Assembly (NCBI RefSeq): GCF_009720675.1 | Contig: NZ_WNJO01000001.1 | Location: forward strand, 62,001 to 126,000 | Direction: 5' to 3' | Source: Secundilactobacillus folii | Lineage (GTDB): Bacteria > Bacillota > Bacilli > Lactobacillales > Lactobacillaceae | Length of the DNA stretch: 64,000 nucleotides | In this document: positions 1 through 10,300 of the stretch, piece by piece | Layout of the letters: each line of letters opens with the position of its first letter | Position numbering within the stretch: position 1 is the stretch's first letter | The notes under the pieces: generated by a model | The model's database searches: none | Seen by the model: the letters and a program-made list of their open reading frames with translations, nothing else | What the model was told of the DNA's origin: nothing | Translations under genes and position numbers: made by a program

Positions 1-122
1 ACACCTTAAAGGACGCTAATGTTACCCGGTCGATCTCCTATGCTAGTAATGAATTTATCGGTAATACGGGTCACTTCTCCTTTGAAAGTGGCACGGTTGC
101 CGTGATTCAAAGTAAAGATTGA
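1..122 (+). CDS. thiN: Thiamine diphosphokinase, C-terminal fragment (partial)
   Basis: Only the last 39 codons are in the window, read in the frame that starts at base 3 and ends with TGA at 120-122. The encoded tail contains SNEF followed by a Gly-rich turn and ends VIQSKD. This resembles the C-terminal beta-strands of thiamine pyrophosphokinases of the YloS type, which transfer pyrophosphate from ATP to thiamine. The position fits: in many Firmicutes this gene lies next to rpmB and the asp23/yloU-fakA pair. The catalytic N-terminal domain is outside the window, so the call rests on a short match and on context. A hairpin terminator follows at 166-197. Confidence 0.62.
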   Translation, partial: TLKDANVTRSISYASNEFIGNTGHFSFESGTVAVIQSKD

Positions 123-165
123 TCACACGCTAGGCTAGAGATTGAGTAGGAAAAAGTGTTTAATT

Positions 166-197
166 AAGTGCTGATGGATGATTTCGTCAGCACTTTT
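166..197 (+). terminator. Rho-independent terminator after thiN
   Basis: A 9-bp perfect stem (AAGTGCTGA / TCAGCACTT, 166-174 and 187-195) with a 12-nt loop runs into TTTT. It lies 44 nt after the stop codon. Confidence 0.8.
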
Positions 198-459
198 GTA
201 TTTTATAGCAGAATACAGAAGATAGCGTTTTGCAGTATCATTTTTTGACTCGTTTAAAAGGTTTCTGATGCTTTTACTTTCTCAGCAAAATGAATCATTT
301 CAGTGATAGGTTGTCTAAGTCATCTTGATTGCTATGCACTAAAATATGATTAACAGAACTAATTACTCATGAATTTTACTCTTGAATTGCTATTCTCTGC
401 ACATGACTAGTTTGATGGCAGATCAGGTCACACCATCTTGGAAAGAAAACTGAACGAAC
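198..459. other. Intergenic stretch without a recognised gene
   Basis: AT-rich sequence between the thiN terminator and the hairpins that close the convergent rpmB gene. I see no ORF with a ribosome binding site, no tRNA-like fold and no repeat here. Confidence 0.5.
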
Positions 460-504
460 AAAAAAGACCACGGTCAACGAGATACTCGCTGACTGTGGTC
501 TTTT
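460..504 (-). terminator. Second (tandem) terminator-like hairpin downstream of rpmB
   Basis: A 15-bp inverted repeat (462-476 with 490-504, one G-U pair) lies 30 nt beyond the first rpmB terminator. Read on the minus strand it ends in a run of six T, on the plus strand in four T, so it probably works mainly on minus-strand read-through and could act in both directions. Confidence 0.65.
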
Positions 505-536
505 CAGGTTGAAAGATATTTTTGATCAATTTTGAC

Positions 537-562
537 AAAAAAAGCTTGGCGTCTGCCAAACT
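537..562 (-). terminator. Rho-independent terminator of rpmB
   Basis: On the minus strand an 8-bp stem (555-562 with 543-550, loop AGAC) is followed by a run of T. It starts only 8 nt after the rpmB stop codon. Confidence 0.85.
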
Positions 563-569
563 TTCTTAA

Positions 570-755
570 CTAAACTCGAGTCACTTTTCCTGACTTCAAA
601 GTCCGTGCAGAGATCCAAACCTTCTTAGGCTTGCCGTCCACTAAGATCCGAACTTTTTGCAAGTTTGGCTTCCAAGCACGTCGTGATGAGTTCAAGGCGT
701 GGGAGCGCTTGTTACCGAACCGGGTGCGCTTGCCGTTAATGAAATCCTTTGCCAT
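570..755 (-). CDS. rpmB: 50S ribosomal protein L28
   Basis: This 61-residue basic protein matches L28 throughout: [15 protein letters not shown] near the N-terminus, then [17 protein letters not shown] and a C-terminal SGKVTRV. L28 binds 23S rRNA in the large subunit near the E site. No zinc-binding CxxC pairs are present, so it is the cysteine-free form. The ATG at 755 is preceded by AAGGAGG at ideal distance. The gene is transcribed away from asp23, as is common at this locus in Firmicutes, and is closed by two hairpins in tandem. Confidence 0.97.
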   Translation of the reverse strand: MAKDFINGKRTRFGNKRSHALNSSRRAWKPNLQKVRILVDGKPKKVWISARTLKSGKVTRV

Positions 756-867
756 GGTAACTACCTCCTTTTAGACTTATCTAAAAATCGTTGCTTTTTT
801 TAGCTCACTAAAATAATTTAGCATAGACCCTCGCGGAATGCAATAGTTTTCTTTCAAGTAATTTTAC

Positions 868-896
868 TTGACACTCGGAAAGTTGATTAATATGAT
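868..896 (+). promoter_or_regulatory. Sigma-A promoter for asp23-fakA
   Basis: TTGACA (868-873), a 17-nt spacer and TATGAT (891-896) form a near-consensus promoter. The predicted start near 903 leaves a leader of about 60 nt before the asp23 ribosome binding site (GGAGG). Confidence 0.8.
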
Positions 897-964
897 AACG
901 ATATTGCGAAAAATGTGGTAATATAAATTATCGTGAAGACTAGGATACAAGGAGGCCGCTCAAG

Positions 965-1327
965 ATGGCTGTCAAAATAAAAACAAAGCATGGCTTGATC
1001 GATATTGATAACGATGTAATCGCTACAGTCGTTGGTGGTGCTGCTACGGATTCTTACGGTGTCGTGGGAATGGCAAGTAAGAATCAGATTCGCGATAACG
1101 TAAATGTTATCCTTAATCGCAACAACTACTCTAAGGGAGTGGTTGTTCGTCAAGAAGACAATGGTGTTGCCGTTGACGTGAACATCATTGTTAGTTATGG
1201 TACCAAGATTTCTGAAGTCTCTCGTACCGTTCAAGCAAAAGTGAAATATAATTTAGAAACAATGCTCGGGATCACTGCTAATGCTGTAAACGTTACAGTT
1301 CAAGGTGTCCAAGTTCAGAGCGAGTAA
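965..1327 (+). CDS. Asp23/Gls24 family envelope stress response protein (YloU-like)
   Basis: The 120-residue protein has the compact alpha/beta Asp23 (DUF322) fold signature: VIATVVGGAATDSYGVVGMA near residues 18-37, a central VDVNIIVSYG strand, and a C-terminal NAVNVTVQGV. Family members sit at the cytoplasmic membrane face and are linked to cell-envelope and alkaline stress. Its neighbour fakA follows after 16 nt, the usual pairing in Firmicutes, and the two are probably co-transcribed. The start ATG has GGAGG 9 nt upstream. A minus-strand ORF over the same region is an antisense shadow. Confidence 0.93.
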   Translation: MAVKIKTKHGLIDIDNDVIATVVGGAATDSYGVVGMASKNQIRDNVNVILNRNNYSKGVVVRQEDNGVAVDVNIIVSYGTKISEVSRTVQAKVKYNLETMLGITANAVNVTVQGVQVQSE

Positions 1328-1343
1328 GAAGCGGAGGATAAAG

Positions 1344-3038
1344 TTGTTGCAAACGAAAGAAATAACGAATCGGGAATTCATCAAAATGATCGAAGCTGCA
1401 TCTGCATTTTTAGACCAAAACGCTGAATTCATCAATTCATTAAATGTGTTCCCAGTGCCAGATGGCGATACTGGGACCAACATGAGCTTGTCGTTGGATA
1501 GCGGCTTAAAATACGTTAATGAATCATCTAGCACCAAAGTCGGTGACCTTGCTCAAGCACTTGCGAAGGGCTTATTAATGGGCGCTCGAGGGAACTCTGG
1601 TGTTATTTTGTCGCAGATTTTTCGCGGCTTTTCAAAGGATGTTGCTGATAAGCAAACCCTAACGGCAGCCGATCTGGCGGATGCCTTTGCAGCTGGTGCT
1701 CAAACGGCCTATAAAGCCGTCATGAAGCCCACGGAAGGCACCGTCTTGACCGTGGTGCGGGAGGCGGCAAAAGCGGCCCGAAAAACGGCTGCACGTGAAG
1801 ATGACGTGGTGGCTGTAATGGATGCAACTTATGAAGCCGCTGAAGCAGCTCTTCAAACGACCCCGGATCTGTTACCAGTTTTAAAGCAAGTTGGCGTTGT
1901 TGACTCTGGGGGTCAAGGATTGACATTTGTTCTCCAAGCCTTCGATGACGTTTTAAATGGTCGTGAGACTGCAGCCAAAAAAGCTCACCAACCAAATCCG
2001 ACTGAAATGGATGAAATGGTGGACGCTGAACATCACCGCAGTGTTCAGGGTAAAATCAACCCTGAAGACATCGTTTATGGGTATTGTACCGAGATCATGG
2101 TGCGAATCGGTAAGGGTAAACAAGTTGATAAAAAATTCGATTATGACACGTTTTATGATTATTTAGCCAAATTGGGCGACTCTTTGCTGGTGGTGAATGA
2201 CGACGAGATCGTCAAAGTCCATGTGCATACGGAACACCCAGGTAAAGTGATGGCTTGGGGTCAAGAATTTGGTGATCTAGCTAAAGTTAAAGTTGATAAT
2301 ATGCGTCTTCAACAAGAAACGATTATTGAAAATGATGAACAAGAGGCTGCTGAGCAGGAAACTGAAAAGCCCGCTGAGGCACCCGACACGGCGATTATCA
2401 CGATTGCGGCCGGTAAGGGGATGCAGGCCTTATTTGAGAGTTTAGGGGCGACCACGGTTATTTCCGGCGGTCAAACCATGAACCCAAGCACTCAAGATAT
2501 CGTTAACGCAATTAACGATAGTCATGCTAAAAAGGCCATCATTGTCCCAAATAATGGCAATATTTTCCTAGCGGCACAACAGGCCGTTAAAGTGGTCGAT
2601 ATTCCGGCAGTAATCGTTCACAGTAAAACGATCTCACAAGGTATGACAGCGATGCTGGGATTTGAACCAGACCACACTTTAGAGCAGAACCAAAGCGCGA
2701 TGGAAGATAACCTTTCCATGGTTAAAAGTGGTGAAGTGACCCACGCGATCCGTGATACTGAAGTCGATGGCTTCAAGATCAAGGAGGGCAACTTTATGGG
2801 TATTATCGATGGTAAGATTAACGTGGTCACCGATAATACTGAAGAAGCGGCGATTCAAATGGTCAATAAGATGCTTGATGATGACAGCGAGATCGTCACC
2901 ATCATCTATGGTGAGGACACGACTAAAGAAGCTGCTGACCGCGTTAAGGCCGCAGTTCAGGAAATGGACTCGGAACTAGAAGTTGAAGTTCACGAGGGTG
3001 ACCAGCCAGTTTATCCATTTGTAATTAGTGTCGAATAA
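1344..3038 (+). CDS. fakA: Fatty acid kinase catalytic subunit (DAK/DegV-associated, YloV-like)
   Basis: FakA phosphorylates fatty acids carried by FakB (DegV-type) proteins, feeding exogenous or recycled acyl chains to PlsX/PlsY. The N-terminal DhaL-type domain carries PDGDTGTN at residues 39-46, the Asp residues that bind Mg-ADP, followed by GARGNSGVILSQ. A middle domain and the C-terminal FakA domain follow, separated by an acidic linker. I place the start at TTG 1344 (564 aa) because GGAGG lies 6 nt upstream; an in-frame ATG at 1305 lies inside asp23 and has no ribosome binding site. TTG at 1347 is an alternative. plsX lies just two genes away. Confidence 0.9.
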   Translation: MLQTKEITNREFIKMIEAASAFLDQNAEFINSLNVFPVPDGDTGTNMSLSLDSGLKYVNESSSTKVGDLAQALAKGLLMGARGNSGVILSQIFRGFSKDVADKQTLTAADLADAFAAGAQTAYKAVMKPTEGTVLTVVREAAKAARKTAAREDDVVAVMDATYEAAEAALQTTPDLLPVLKQVGVVDSGGQGLTFVLQAFDDVLNGRETAAKKAHQPNPTEMDEMVDAEHHRSVQGKINPEDIVYGYCTEIMVRIGKGKQVDKKFDYDTFYDYLAKLGDSLLVVNDDEIVKVHVHTEHPGKVMAWGQEFGDLAKVKVDNMRLQQETIIENDEQEAAEQETEKPAEAPDTAIITIAAGKGMQALFESLGATTVISGGQTMNPSTQDIVNAINDSHAKKAIIVPNNGNIFLAAQQAVKVVDIPAVIVHSKTISQGMTAMLGFEPDHTLEQNQSAMEDNLSMVKSGEVTHAIRDTEVDGFKIKEGNFMGIIDGKINVVTDNTEEAAIQMVNKMLDDDSEIVTIIYGEDTTKEAADRVKAAVQEMDSELEVEVHEGDQPVYPFVISVE

Positions 3039-3058
3039 GTGATATAAATGTAGTTTAG

Positions 3059-3095
3059 CAAAGTGGCGGCTCCTAATCGAACCGGCACTTTGTTT
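3059..3095 (+). terminator. Weak hairpin between fakA and recG
   Basis: An imperfect 11-bp stem (3059-3069 with 3082-3092, one mismatch) is followed by only three T. It may attenuate rather than fully stop transcription into recG. Confidence 0.4.
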
Positions 3096-3126
3096 ATCGA
3101 GAACTATTGGATGGGGGGGAAGTAGC

Positions 3127-5160
3127 GTGGCTTTAAGTGATTCGGTGACAGTGCTACCAGGAGTTGGTCCTAAACGGCAAACAGCCTTGGCAGACTTAGG
3201 TATCACAACAATTGAATCGTTACTCACCTACTATCCTTTTCGGTACGAGGATTTGCGGGTCAAAGCACTGAATGAAATTGGCGACCAAGAACAGGTGACG
3301 TTAAAGGGCATCGTGGCGGCACCTCCGACGGTCAGTCATTTTGGTCGCAAAAAAAGTCGCTTGAACTTCCGTTTGTTGATCGACAATGATGTGGTGCCGG
3401 TGACTTTCTTTAATCAGCCCTGGTTACAAAAACAAATCGAAGTTGAGCAGCCAATCATGGTTTTCGGTCGCTTTGACGCTAATCGGAAACAATTAAATGG
3501 TATGAAGATCCTGAGCAGTGGCAAAGCAGACCCAATGGCTTCAGTCTACCCGTCTAATTCGGGTATCCGGCAGAAGACCATTCGTCAGTTAGTTGTGGCG
3601 GCTTGGGACAAGTACCACGAACAGATTCAGGATTTAGTGCCACAGGCAATCAAGACGCATTACCGATTATTGGATCGAAAACAAATGATTCACGATATGC
3701 ATTTTCCAAAGGATCTACCGGCGGCCAAAGCTGCCAGAAGATCCGCTAAGTTTGAAGAATTTTTCCGGTTTCAAATGCAGTTGCAGCTACTTCGTAGACG
3801 GGATAAAACGCAAGCTGGAACGGCGATTTCTTTTGACAATGAGCGGCTGCAGGAGTTTGTCAGGTCACTGCCTTACGAGTTGACTGCAGCACAGAAGCGG
3901 GTAGTCAATGAAATCTGCGCAGATTTGAAACGGCCGATCCATATGAACCGACTGCTTCAAGGTGACGTCGGAAGTGGTAAAACCGTGGTGGCTGCGATTT
4001 GTATGTATGCGGCGATTACAGGTGGCTTTCAGGCCGCACTGATGGCGCCGACAGAGATTCTAGCTGAGCAGCACGCTAATAACCTGCAGGCGTTGTTTGA
4101 AGGTTTGCCAGTTAATATCGTGCTTCTCACGGGATCCACCAAGCCGGCAGTCAGAAAAGAGATCTTGCCCCGCTTAGCTTCCGGCGAGATCAACCTCATT
4201 ATTGGCACCCATGCCTTGATTCAAGATGGTGTTGATTACCACCGGCTTGGTTTGATCGTGGTGGACGAACAGCACCGGTTTGGTGTTGCACAACGTCAAG
4301 CTTTGCGGCAAAAGGGCGATAATCCAGATGTTTTGGCAATGACCGCCACGCCGATTCCCAGGACCTTAGCCATCACCAGCTATGGTGAAATGGACATTTC
4401 AGTGATTGATGAGCTGCCGGCAGGCCGCAAACCAGTGACTACCAGATGGATCAAGAATTCACAGATTGATTCGGCGATTCAGTTTGTCCTTCGTGAATTA
4501 GCGGCTGGTCACCAGGCTTACGTGGTCACACCGCTGATTGAAGAATCGGAAGCGGTGGACATGAAGAATGCTCAGGCAATCTACGAACGGTTTTCGGCTT
4601 ATTTTTCGCCGCATCATTACCAGGTTGGACTGTTACACGGCCGGATGAAAAACGACGAAAAAGATGCGGTGATGCAGGCGTTTAAAAATAATGAGTATCA
4701 GGTACTGGTGGCAACCACCGTTATTGAAGTTGGCGTGGACGTTAAGAATGCGACCGTGATGCTGATCTACGATGCAGATCACTTTGGGCTCGCACAGTTA
4801 CATCAGCTTCGAGGTCGAGTCGGTCGTTCTGATCAACAGTCGTACTGCATCTTGGTTGCCGACCCCAAAAATAAAAATGGGGTCGATCGGATGCGCGTGA
4901 TGACAGAAACTAACGATGGTTTTGTGGTTTCACAAAAGGACTTAGAGTTGCGCGGTGCCGGTGACGTATTAGGTAAGAAACAGTCTGGTCTGCCCGACTT
5001 CAAAGTTGGTGATCCAGTGGCGGACTTGACCATGCTTAGCGTGGCTCAAGATGAAGCTAAAAAGCTGACGAGCACGCCTGATTGGCAGCGAGAGCCCGGG
5101 AATGCTGCACTTGTAAACTATCTAAAACAGGCTGAAGAACACGCCTACATGTTTGATTAA
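3127..5160 (+). CDS. recG: ATP-dependent DNA helicase RecG
   Basis: RecG remodels stalled replication forks and Holliday junctions. The 677-residue length is typical. An N-terminal wedge/OB domain (about 60-150) precedes a superfamily 2 helicase core with Walker A GDVGSGKT at 279-286, the Walker B variant DEQH at 380-383, TATPIPRT (motif III region), and QLRGRVGRS (motif VI region). The start is GTG at 3127 after GGGGGGAA; nothing closer fits the family N-terminus. plsX follows 18 nt later, so recG and plsX probably share a transcript. Confidence 0.97.
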   Translation: MALSDSVTVLPGVGPKRQTALADLGITTIESLLTYYPFRYEDLRVKALNEIGDQEQVTLKGIVAAPPTVSHFGRKKSRLNFRLLIDNDVVPVTFFNQPWLQKQIEVEQPIMVFGRFDANRKQLNGMKILSSGKADPMASVYPSNSGIRQKTIRQLVVAAWDKYHEQIQDLVPQAIKTHYRLLDRKQMIHDMHFPKDLPAAKAARRSAKFEEFFRFQMQLQLLRRRDKTQAGTAISFDNERLQEFVRSLPYELTAAQKRVVNEICADLKRPIHMNRLLQGDVGSGKTVVAAICMYAAITGGFQAALMAPTEILAEQHANNLQALFEGLPVNIVLLTGSTKPAVRKEILPRLASGEINLIIGTHALIQDGVDYHRLGLIVVDEQHRFGVAQRQALRQKGDNPDVLAMTATPIPRTLAITSYGEMDISVIDELPAGRKPVTTRWIKNSQIDSAIQFVLRELAAGHQAYVVTPLIEESEAVDMKNAQAIYERFSAYFSPHHYQVGLLHGRMKNDEKDAVMQAFKNNEYQVLVATTVIEVGVDVKNATVMLIYDADHFGLAQLHQLRGRVGRSDQQSYCILVADPKNKNGVDRMRVMTETNDGFVVSQKDLELRGAGDVLGKKQSGLPDFKVGDPVADLTMLSVAQDEAKKLTSTPDWQREPGNAALVNYLKQAEEHAYMFD

Positions 5161-5178
5161 GAGAGGATGGAATAAATC

Positions 5179-6216
5179 TTGAAAATTGCTGTTGACGCCA
5201 TGGGTGGCGACTACGCACCAAAAGAAGTTGTTGCGGGAATTGAAATCGCCCGCGACCGTTATCCGGAAGTCGAATTTGACTTGTTTGGTCAAAATGACAA
5301 AGTCAAACCACTTTTGAACAACGCCGAACGGATCGACCTCGTTCAAGCGGATGAAGTGATCGCTATGGAGGACGAGCCAGTCCGTGCGATCCGTCGTAAA
5401 AAGCAGTCCAGTATCGTTTTGGCTGCTCAGGCTGTCCGTGACGGTGCTGATGACGCTTTCTTTTCTGCTGGCAACACCGGGGCTATCCTGGCTGCTGGGC
5501 TATTGATCATCGGCCGGATCAAGGGCATTGATCGGCCGGGCTTAACTACGACTTTACCGGTGATCAATAATCCAAAACAGGATCAATTTCTAATGTTAGA
5601 CGTTGGTGCAAACGCTGACTCTAAGCCGTTCAATCTATACCAGTACGCCATTCTTGGCAAGTACTATGCGCAAACGGTCATGGGCTTTGATAATCCTCGA
5701 ATCGGGCTCTTAAATAACGGCACCGAGGCTGATAAGGGTGACATGGCTCACCGCGCTGTTCACGACATTTTGGGCAGTGCCAAAGATCTAAACTTTATTG
5801 GTAACGTTGAATCCCGTGAACTACTGAATGGCGCTGCTGACGTGGTCGTGACCGATGGCTTCACTGGTAACGCCGTGCTCAAGAACACGGAAGGGACCGC
5901 TTTATCGGTCCTGAAACTGATAAAGAACAGCATCCTCGAAGGCAGCTTAACGGGTAAGTTAGGGGCTGCGATGTTGAAGCCGACTTTCAAAAACATTCAA
6001 AATAAAATGGATTATTCAAAATACGGTGGGGCAGTTCTGCTAGGTGTGAAAGCGCCGGTCATCAAGACGCATGGCTCGGCCAAAGCAGAGACCATCGCTA
6101 ACACCATTGGCCAAATTAAAAGTATGCTTGAAAACCATTCTGTTGATAACGTTGTCAGTTACTTTAATGATCACAGTGATGAAATGGCTGCAATGAAGGC
6201 TGACATGCAGAAGTAG
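5179..6216 (+). CDS. plsX: Phosphate acyltransferase PlsX
   Basis: PlsX converts acyl-ACP to acyl-phosphate, the donor for PlsY in phosphatidic acid synthesis. The protein starts with the family hallmark MKIAVDAMGGDYAP, and contains SAGNTGAILA and GFTGNAVLKNTEG. The length (345 aa) is normal. It starts at TTG 5179 with GAGAGG upstream. It stands between recG and acpP, and together with fakA it links exogenous fatty-acid use to membrane lipid synthesis. Confidence 0.96.
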   Translation: MKIAVDAMGGDYAPKEVVAGIEIARDRYPEVEFDLFGQNDKVKPLLNNAERIDLVQADEVIAMEDEPVRAIRRKKQSSIVLAAQAVRDGADDAFFSAGNTGAILAAGLLIIGRIKGIDRPGLTTTLPVINNPKQDQFLMLDVGANADSKPFNLYQYAILGKYYAQTVMGFDNPRIGLLNNGTEADKGDMAHRAVHDILGSAKDLNFIGNVESRELLNGAADVVVTDGFTGNAVLKNTEGTALSVLKLIKNSILEGSLTGKLGAAMLKPTFKNIQNKMDYSKYGGAVLLGVKAPVIKTHGSAKAETIANTIGQIKSMLENHSVDNVVSYFNDHSDEMAAMKADMQK

Positions 6217-6289
6217 GCTGAAGTTGGCTACCGTTTTAGAGTGGTTTGTGATAAACTGGCAATTGTAATAAATTGAGTGAGGTAAATTT

Positions 6290-6538
6290 ATGTCTAAAGA
6301 TGAAGTTTTTAACAAAATAGCCGATATTATTGCAGATCGGTTCGAAATTGATCGGGATAAGATCACGCCGCAACTGAATTTTAAAACCGATTTGGATGCT
6401 GATTCAATTGATTTTGTCGAATTTATCCTCGAGTTAGAAGATACTTTTGGTGCTGAGATTTCAGATGAGGCGGCCGAAAATCTAAACACGGTCGGTGAAG
6501 CAGTCGATTATATCGTTGCCAACACCGACAGCAAGTAA
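6290..6538 (+). CDS. acpP: Acyl carrier protein
   Basis: This acidic 82-residue protein carries acyl chains as thioesters on 4'-phosphopantetheine. The attachment site is Ser39 in the DSID motif (canonical DSLD/DSID), followed by the recognition helix residues VEFILELEDTFG. A GTGAGG ribosome binding site precedes the ATG. The gene lies directly after plsX, which uses acyl-ACP. A strong hairpin with a T run follows at 6565-6605, so much of the fakA-recG-plsX-acpP transcription may end here. Confidence 0.95.
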   Translation: MSKDEVFNKIADIIADRFEIDRDKITPQLNFKTDLDADSIDFVEFILELEDTFGAEISDEAAENLNTVGEAVDYIVANTDSK

Positions 6539-6564
6539 TAACAATAAATTGAGTATTGGGTGAG

Positions 6565-6605
6565 AGGTTGCGGTGAAACGAATCGTTTTGTCACAGCCTT
6601 TTTCC
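6565..6605 (+). terminator. Terminator between acpP and rnc
   Basis: A long imperfect stem (6565-6579 with 6585-6599, several G-U pairs and one mismatch) is followed directly by a T-rich tract. Confidence 0.6.
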
Positions 6606-6633
6606 TTGTATCAAAGGCAAAGGAGTACGAATA

Positions 6634-7335
6634 TTGATCGAGGGATTAGACGACTTATTAAAGTCGAAATTTAACATTGTGATTCAGGATAAAAGTTTAC
6701 TGGACGAAGCCTTTACACAGGCTTCCTACGTGAATGAACATCCAAATCAAAATTTGAAGTTTTACGAACGAATTGAATTTTTAGGTGACGCGGTCATGCA
6801 GTTAGTCGTGTCCGAGTATATTTATCGCCGTTATCCAAAATTACCGCAGGGTCGTTTAACGCGTTTACGGGCGGCGATGGTGAATGAAGACAGCTTTGCG
6901 AGCTTCGCGCGTGAGTGCCATTTTGACCAGTATATCAGACTGGGCAAGGGCGAAGAAAAAGCGCACGCTCGGCAACGGGACTCACTATTATGTGATATTT
7001 TTGAATCCTTTATCGGCGCCTTATACCTTGATCAAGGAGTGGAACCAGTCCGGGCTTTTGCAGCTCAGGTTATTTTTCCAAAACTTGATGAGGGTCGTTT
7101 TGACGAGTTCTTTGACCATAAAACTGAACTTCAGGAAGTGGCTCAAAAAAATGGACCTGTCTCAATTGATTATGAATTACTCTCTGAGAACGGTCCAGAT
7201 AATGACCGAGCGTTTAAGGTCGCCGTTAAAATCGATGGTAAAGAACTTGGAATCGGGGAAGGTCACTCCAAGAAAAATGCTGAGCAGAGTGCTGCACGAC
7301 AGGCCCTGTTGAAACTTGAACCAAACCAAGCTTAA
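6634..7335 (+). CDS. rnc: Ribonuclease III
   Basis: RNase III cuts double-stranded RNA in rRNA precursors and structured mRNAs. The signature ERIEFLGDA gives catalytic Glu48 and Asp52; the second acidic pair is Asp121 and Glu124 in DIFESFIGALYLD. A double-stranded RNA binding domain covers roughly residues 160-230 and ends with HSKKNAEQSAARQAL. The start is TTG at 6634 with AAAGGAG upstream. smc follows 25 nt after the stop, the conserved rnc-smc-ftsY order. Confidence 0.97.
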   Translation: MIEGLDDLLKSKFNIVIQDKSLLDEAFTQASYVNEHPNQNLKFYERIEFLGDAVMQLVVSEYIYRRYPKLPQGRLTRLRAAMVNEDSFASFARECHFDQYIRLGKGEEKAHARQRDSLLCDIFESFIGALYLDQGVEPVRAFAAQVIFPKLDEGRFDEFFDHKTELQEVAQKNGPVSIDYELLSENGPDNDRAFKVAVKIDGKELGIGEGHSKKNAEQSAARQALLKLEPNQA

Positions 7336-7360
7336 TTATTGAACGAACGGGGAGTTAGGT

Positions 7361-10300
7361 ATGAAGCTCAAATCACTGGAAATTAGTGGTTTTAAGTCGT
7401 TTGCAGACGACACGAAAATCGAATTTGAAGACGGCGTGACGGGCATTGTTGGCCCTAATGGCAGCGGTAAAAGTAACGTTAGCGAAGCTATTCGCTGGGT
7501 GCTTGGGGAGCAGTCTGCTAAAAATTTACGTGGGAACCGGATGCCCGACGTTATTTTTGCGGGTTCGAGCAAACGAAAGCCCCTGAACCGGGCACGAGTG
7601 ACAATGGTCTTGGACAACTCCGACCAGTACTTAAAGACTGATTATAGCGAGATCAACGTCACTCGAAAGCTATTTCGTAACGGCGAAAGTAGTTATGAGT
7701 TAAACGGTCAGGAATGTCGGCTGAAAGATATTTTAAACCTGTTCATGGACTCGGGAATCGGCGATAATGCCTTTTCCATGATTTCCCAAGGCCGTGTCGA
7801 AGCAATCTTTAATAGTAAACCAGAAGATCGCCGGTTTATCGTTGAAGAACTGATCGGTGTCTCTAAATACCGTCAGGGTAAGGAAAAGGCCCAGCGAGAA
7901 CTAGATCAAACTGCCGGTTATCTTGACCGAGTCAATGATTTAATGACTGAACTGAGCAGTCAAATTGAACCGCTGGCGCAACAGAGTAGCCTTGCTAAAG
8001 AATACGTGGCTCAAAAAAAGCAGTTTGACGAGCTCGATAAGACTCGCCTAGTGTTAGAGATTGAATCGCTACAAGCAAAGTTAAAAACGCAGCAGTCTCA
8101 ATTACACGATAAACAAGCGCGAGTAGCAGACACCAAGCAGCAGTTAGCGGATAATACAGCGGAACTAAAAGCGGCCCGTAAAAATACCGCGGCGCTGACC
8201 GCAAAAAAAGATGTAACCAATCAAAGACTGCTCGCGGTAACTACTCAAAAACAACGGGTAGCAGGCGCACAAGCCCTTGATTCAGAACGTCAAAAGCATC
8301 AAAAACAAACTTTAAGTGAGTTAACGGTTCGGCTTAAAACAGCGTCAACCAACTTGGCAAAAGCACAGTCAGTCTTAGCTAAAACCAATGCTGACCTAAC
8401 CAAGCTCGATCAGGATCTGCAGCAGGATCGGAAACAGGCTAGCCAACTAAAGACGCAACTAACTGATTTAGACGAAGGGAAACTGGCTGGTGAGCAAGAT
8501 CGTTTGCAGGCTGATTATATTGATCAATTGCAGACGATCACGACTTTGCATAACCAAAAACAGTATTTAGAAAAAAACCAGCAGCGGGCCTCCTCGGAAA
8601 ATCAGCAAGCTGACCAACGCTTACAGGGGCTAAAAGAAGACCTTGCGGCGCAGCAGTCAGCTTTAACAACTGCCAACCAAAAATTAACCCGTGATCAACA
8701 GCAGTATCAAACGCTAGAAAAACACTGTCAGCAGCTGGTGAGTGAGCATCAAAAACGGCAGCAACAGATCGATCAGCTTAATGATCAGTGGCTCTCGGCC
8801 CTTGAAGTAAGTCAGCAGGCCAAAGCACGGTTAAAGAGCATGGCGGAACTGGCACAAAACTATACTGGTTTCTACCAAGGTACGCGAGCGGTGTTAAAGG
8901 CCAAAGATCAATTGGCTGGCATCATTGGTCCAGTGGCTGAACTTTTGCAGGTTCCAGAACGCTATACCAAAGCCGTTGAATCGGCTATCGGAGCACAGCA
9001 GCAACACGTTGTTGTGACGGACGAGGTCGCTGGCAAAGCGGCAATCAATTACCTGTCTAAAAATCGGTTAGGCCGCAGCACGTTTTTGCCACTCACCAAA
9101 ATTCGAACCACATATGTGAGTTCAGAGATCCTGCAAAAATGTCAGCAGGCAACGGGATTTCTGGGGGTGGCTGCCGACTTGGTGACCGTCTCAGCCGATA
9201 AACTGCAACCGGTTTTAGACCATTTATTAGGTAATGTCCTATTTGCTGATAGTCTTGATCATGCGGTATCAATCGCCAACCTCGTTCGGCACCGCTACCG
9301 GGTCATCACACTAAATGGTGAAGTGATTTCTACCAGTGGTGCAATGACTGGTGGACGCGAGCAGCACGAACGTCATGGTGTTTTGAGTCAGCGTCAGGAA
9401 TTAAAAAAGCTCCAGTTGAACGTAACCCAGATGGCGGATCAATTAACTGCTAAACAAAAAGAACTTGAGCAGTTAAAAGCGCTTCAGAAACAGGATCCCC
9501 AGGCTGTACAACAGCAGCAGTTAAACGACTTGAACGTGACTAAACAGCAGGCAGCAAATCAGGTGAAACTCCTGACTGATCGCGTGAATTCGATCAAGAA
9601 ACAAATTGCCGTTCATCAAGCACAGTGGGGCTTAAATCAAAATGATGAGGACTATGTTGCTCAACTAAAGCAAAATGAACGTGAAACGGTGTCAGCACAG
9701 CAGCAGCTAGTCGATCTGAAAGCTAAAATATCGCAGCTCAAAGAACGGCAAGAAAAGCGTGCCCAAACCGTTGAAAAATTAAGTACCGAGTATCAGGATC
9801 AACGTGCCGTTGTTACAACGAAGACGGTTCAAGCCAAACAACTGACTAAGGAATCTAAGGAACAAAAGCAACGGCTTGAACAAATTGAAGCGGAGATTCA
9901 ATCACTGCAAGACCGTGTGGATGCCATTAAAGAAGAGCGCGACCATACCGGCCAAACTACGCAGTCCCACGAGGCTGATTTAGCTGAACTAGCTAAGGAA
10001 GAGCAGCGTCTGAAAGCAGCGATTGAACAACTAAACCAGCATCTCGACTCGGCTAACGATCAACAAGCAACTTTGGAACGATCAAATGAATTAGCGACAG
10101 AGACACTTAATAGTGAACAGCTAGCTGCTCAGCAACTGGAAATGGTCTGTTCAAAGGTCAGTTCCCAAATTGATGCTCATCAAAAGTCGTTGTCTGAAAA
10201 TTATCACGTTAGCTTGGCATTTGCTAAACAAAATCAAGTTAATTTGTCGTATGATGAAGTGAAGCAGAAGTTAAAATTACTTAAACGTGGTTTGACCGAT

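Noticed and set aside
887-1234. Minus-strand ORF of 115 codons opposite asp23
   Set aside because: It has no ribosome binding site, unlikely amino acid composition and lies fully antisense to a well-supported gene.
1305-1343. Extended fakA start at ATG 1305
   Set aside because: It lies inside asp23, has no ribosome binding site, and adds residues unlike the family N-terminus.
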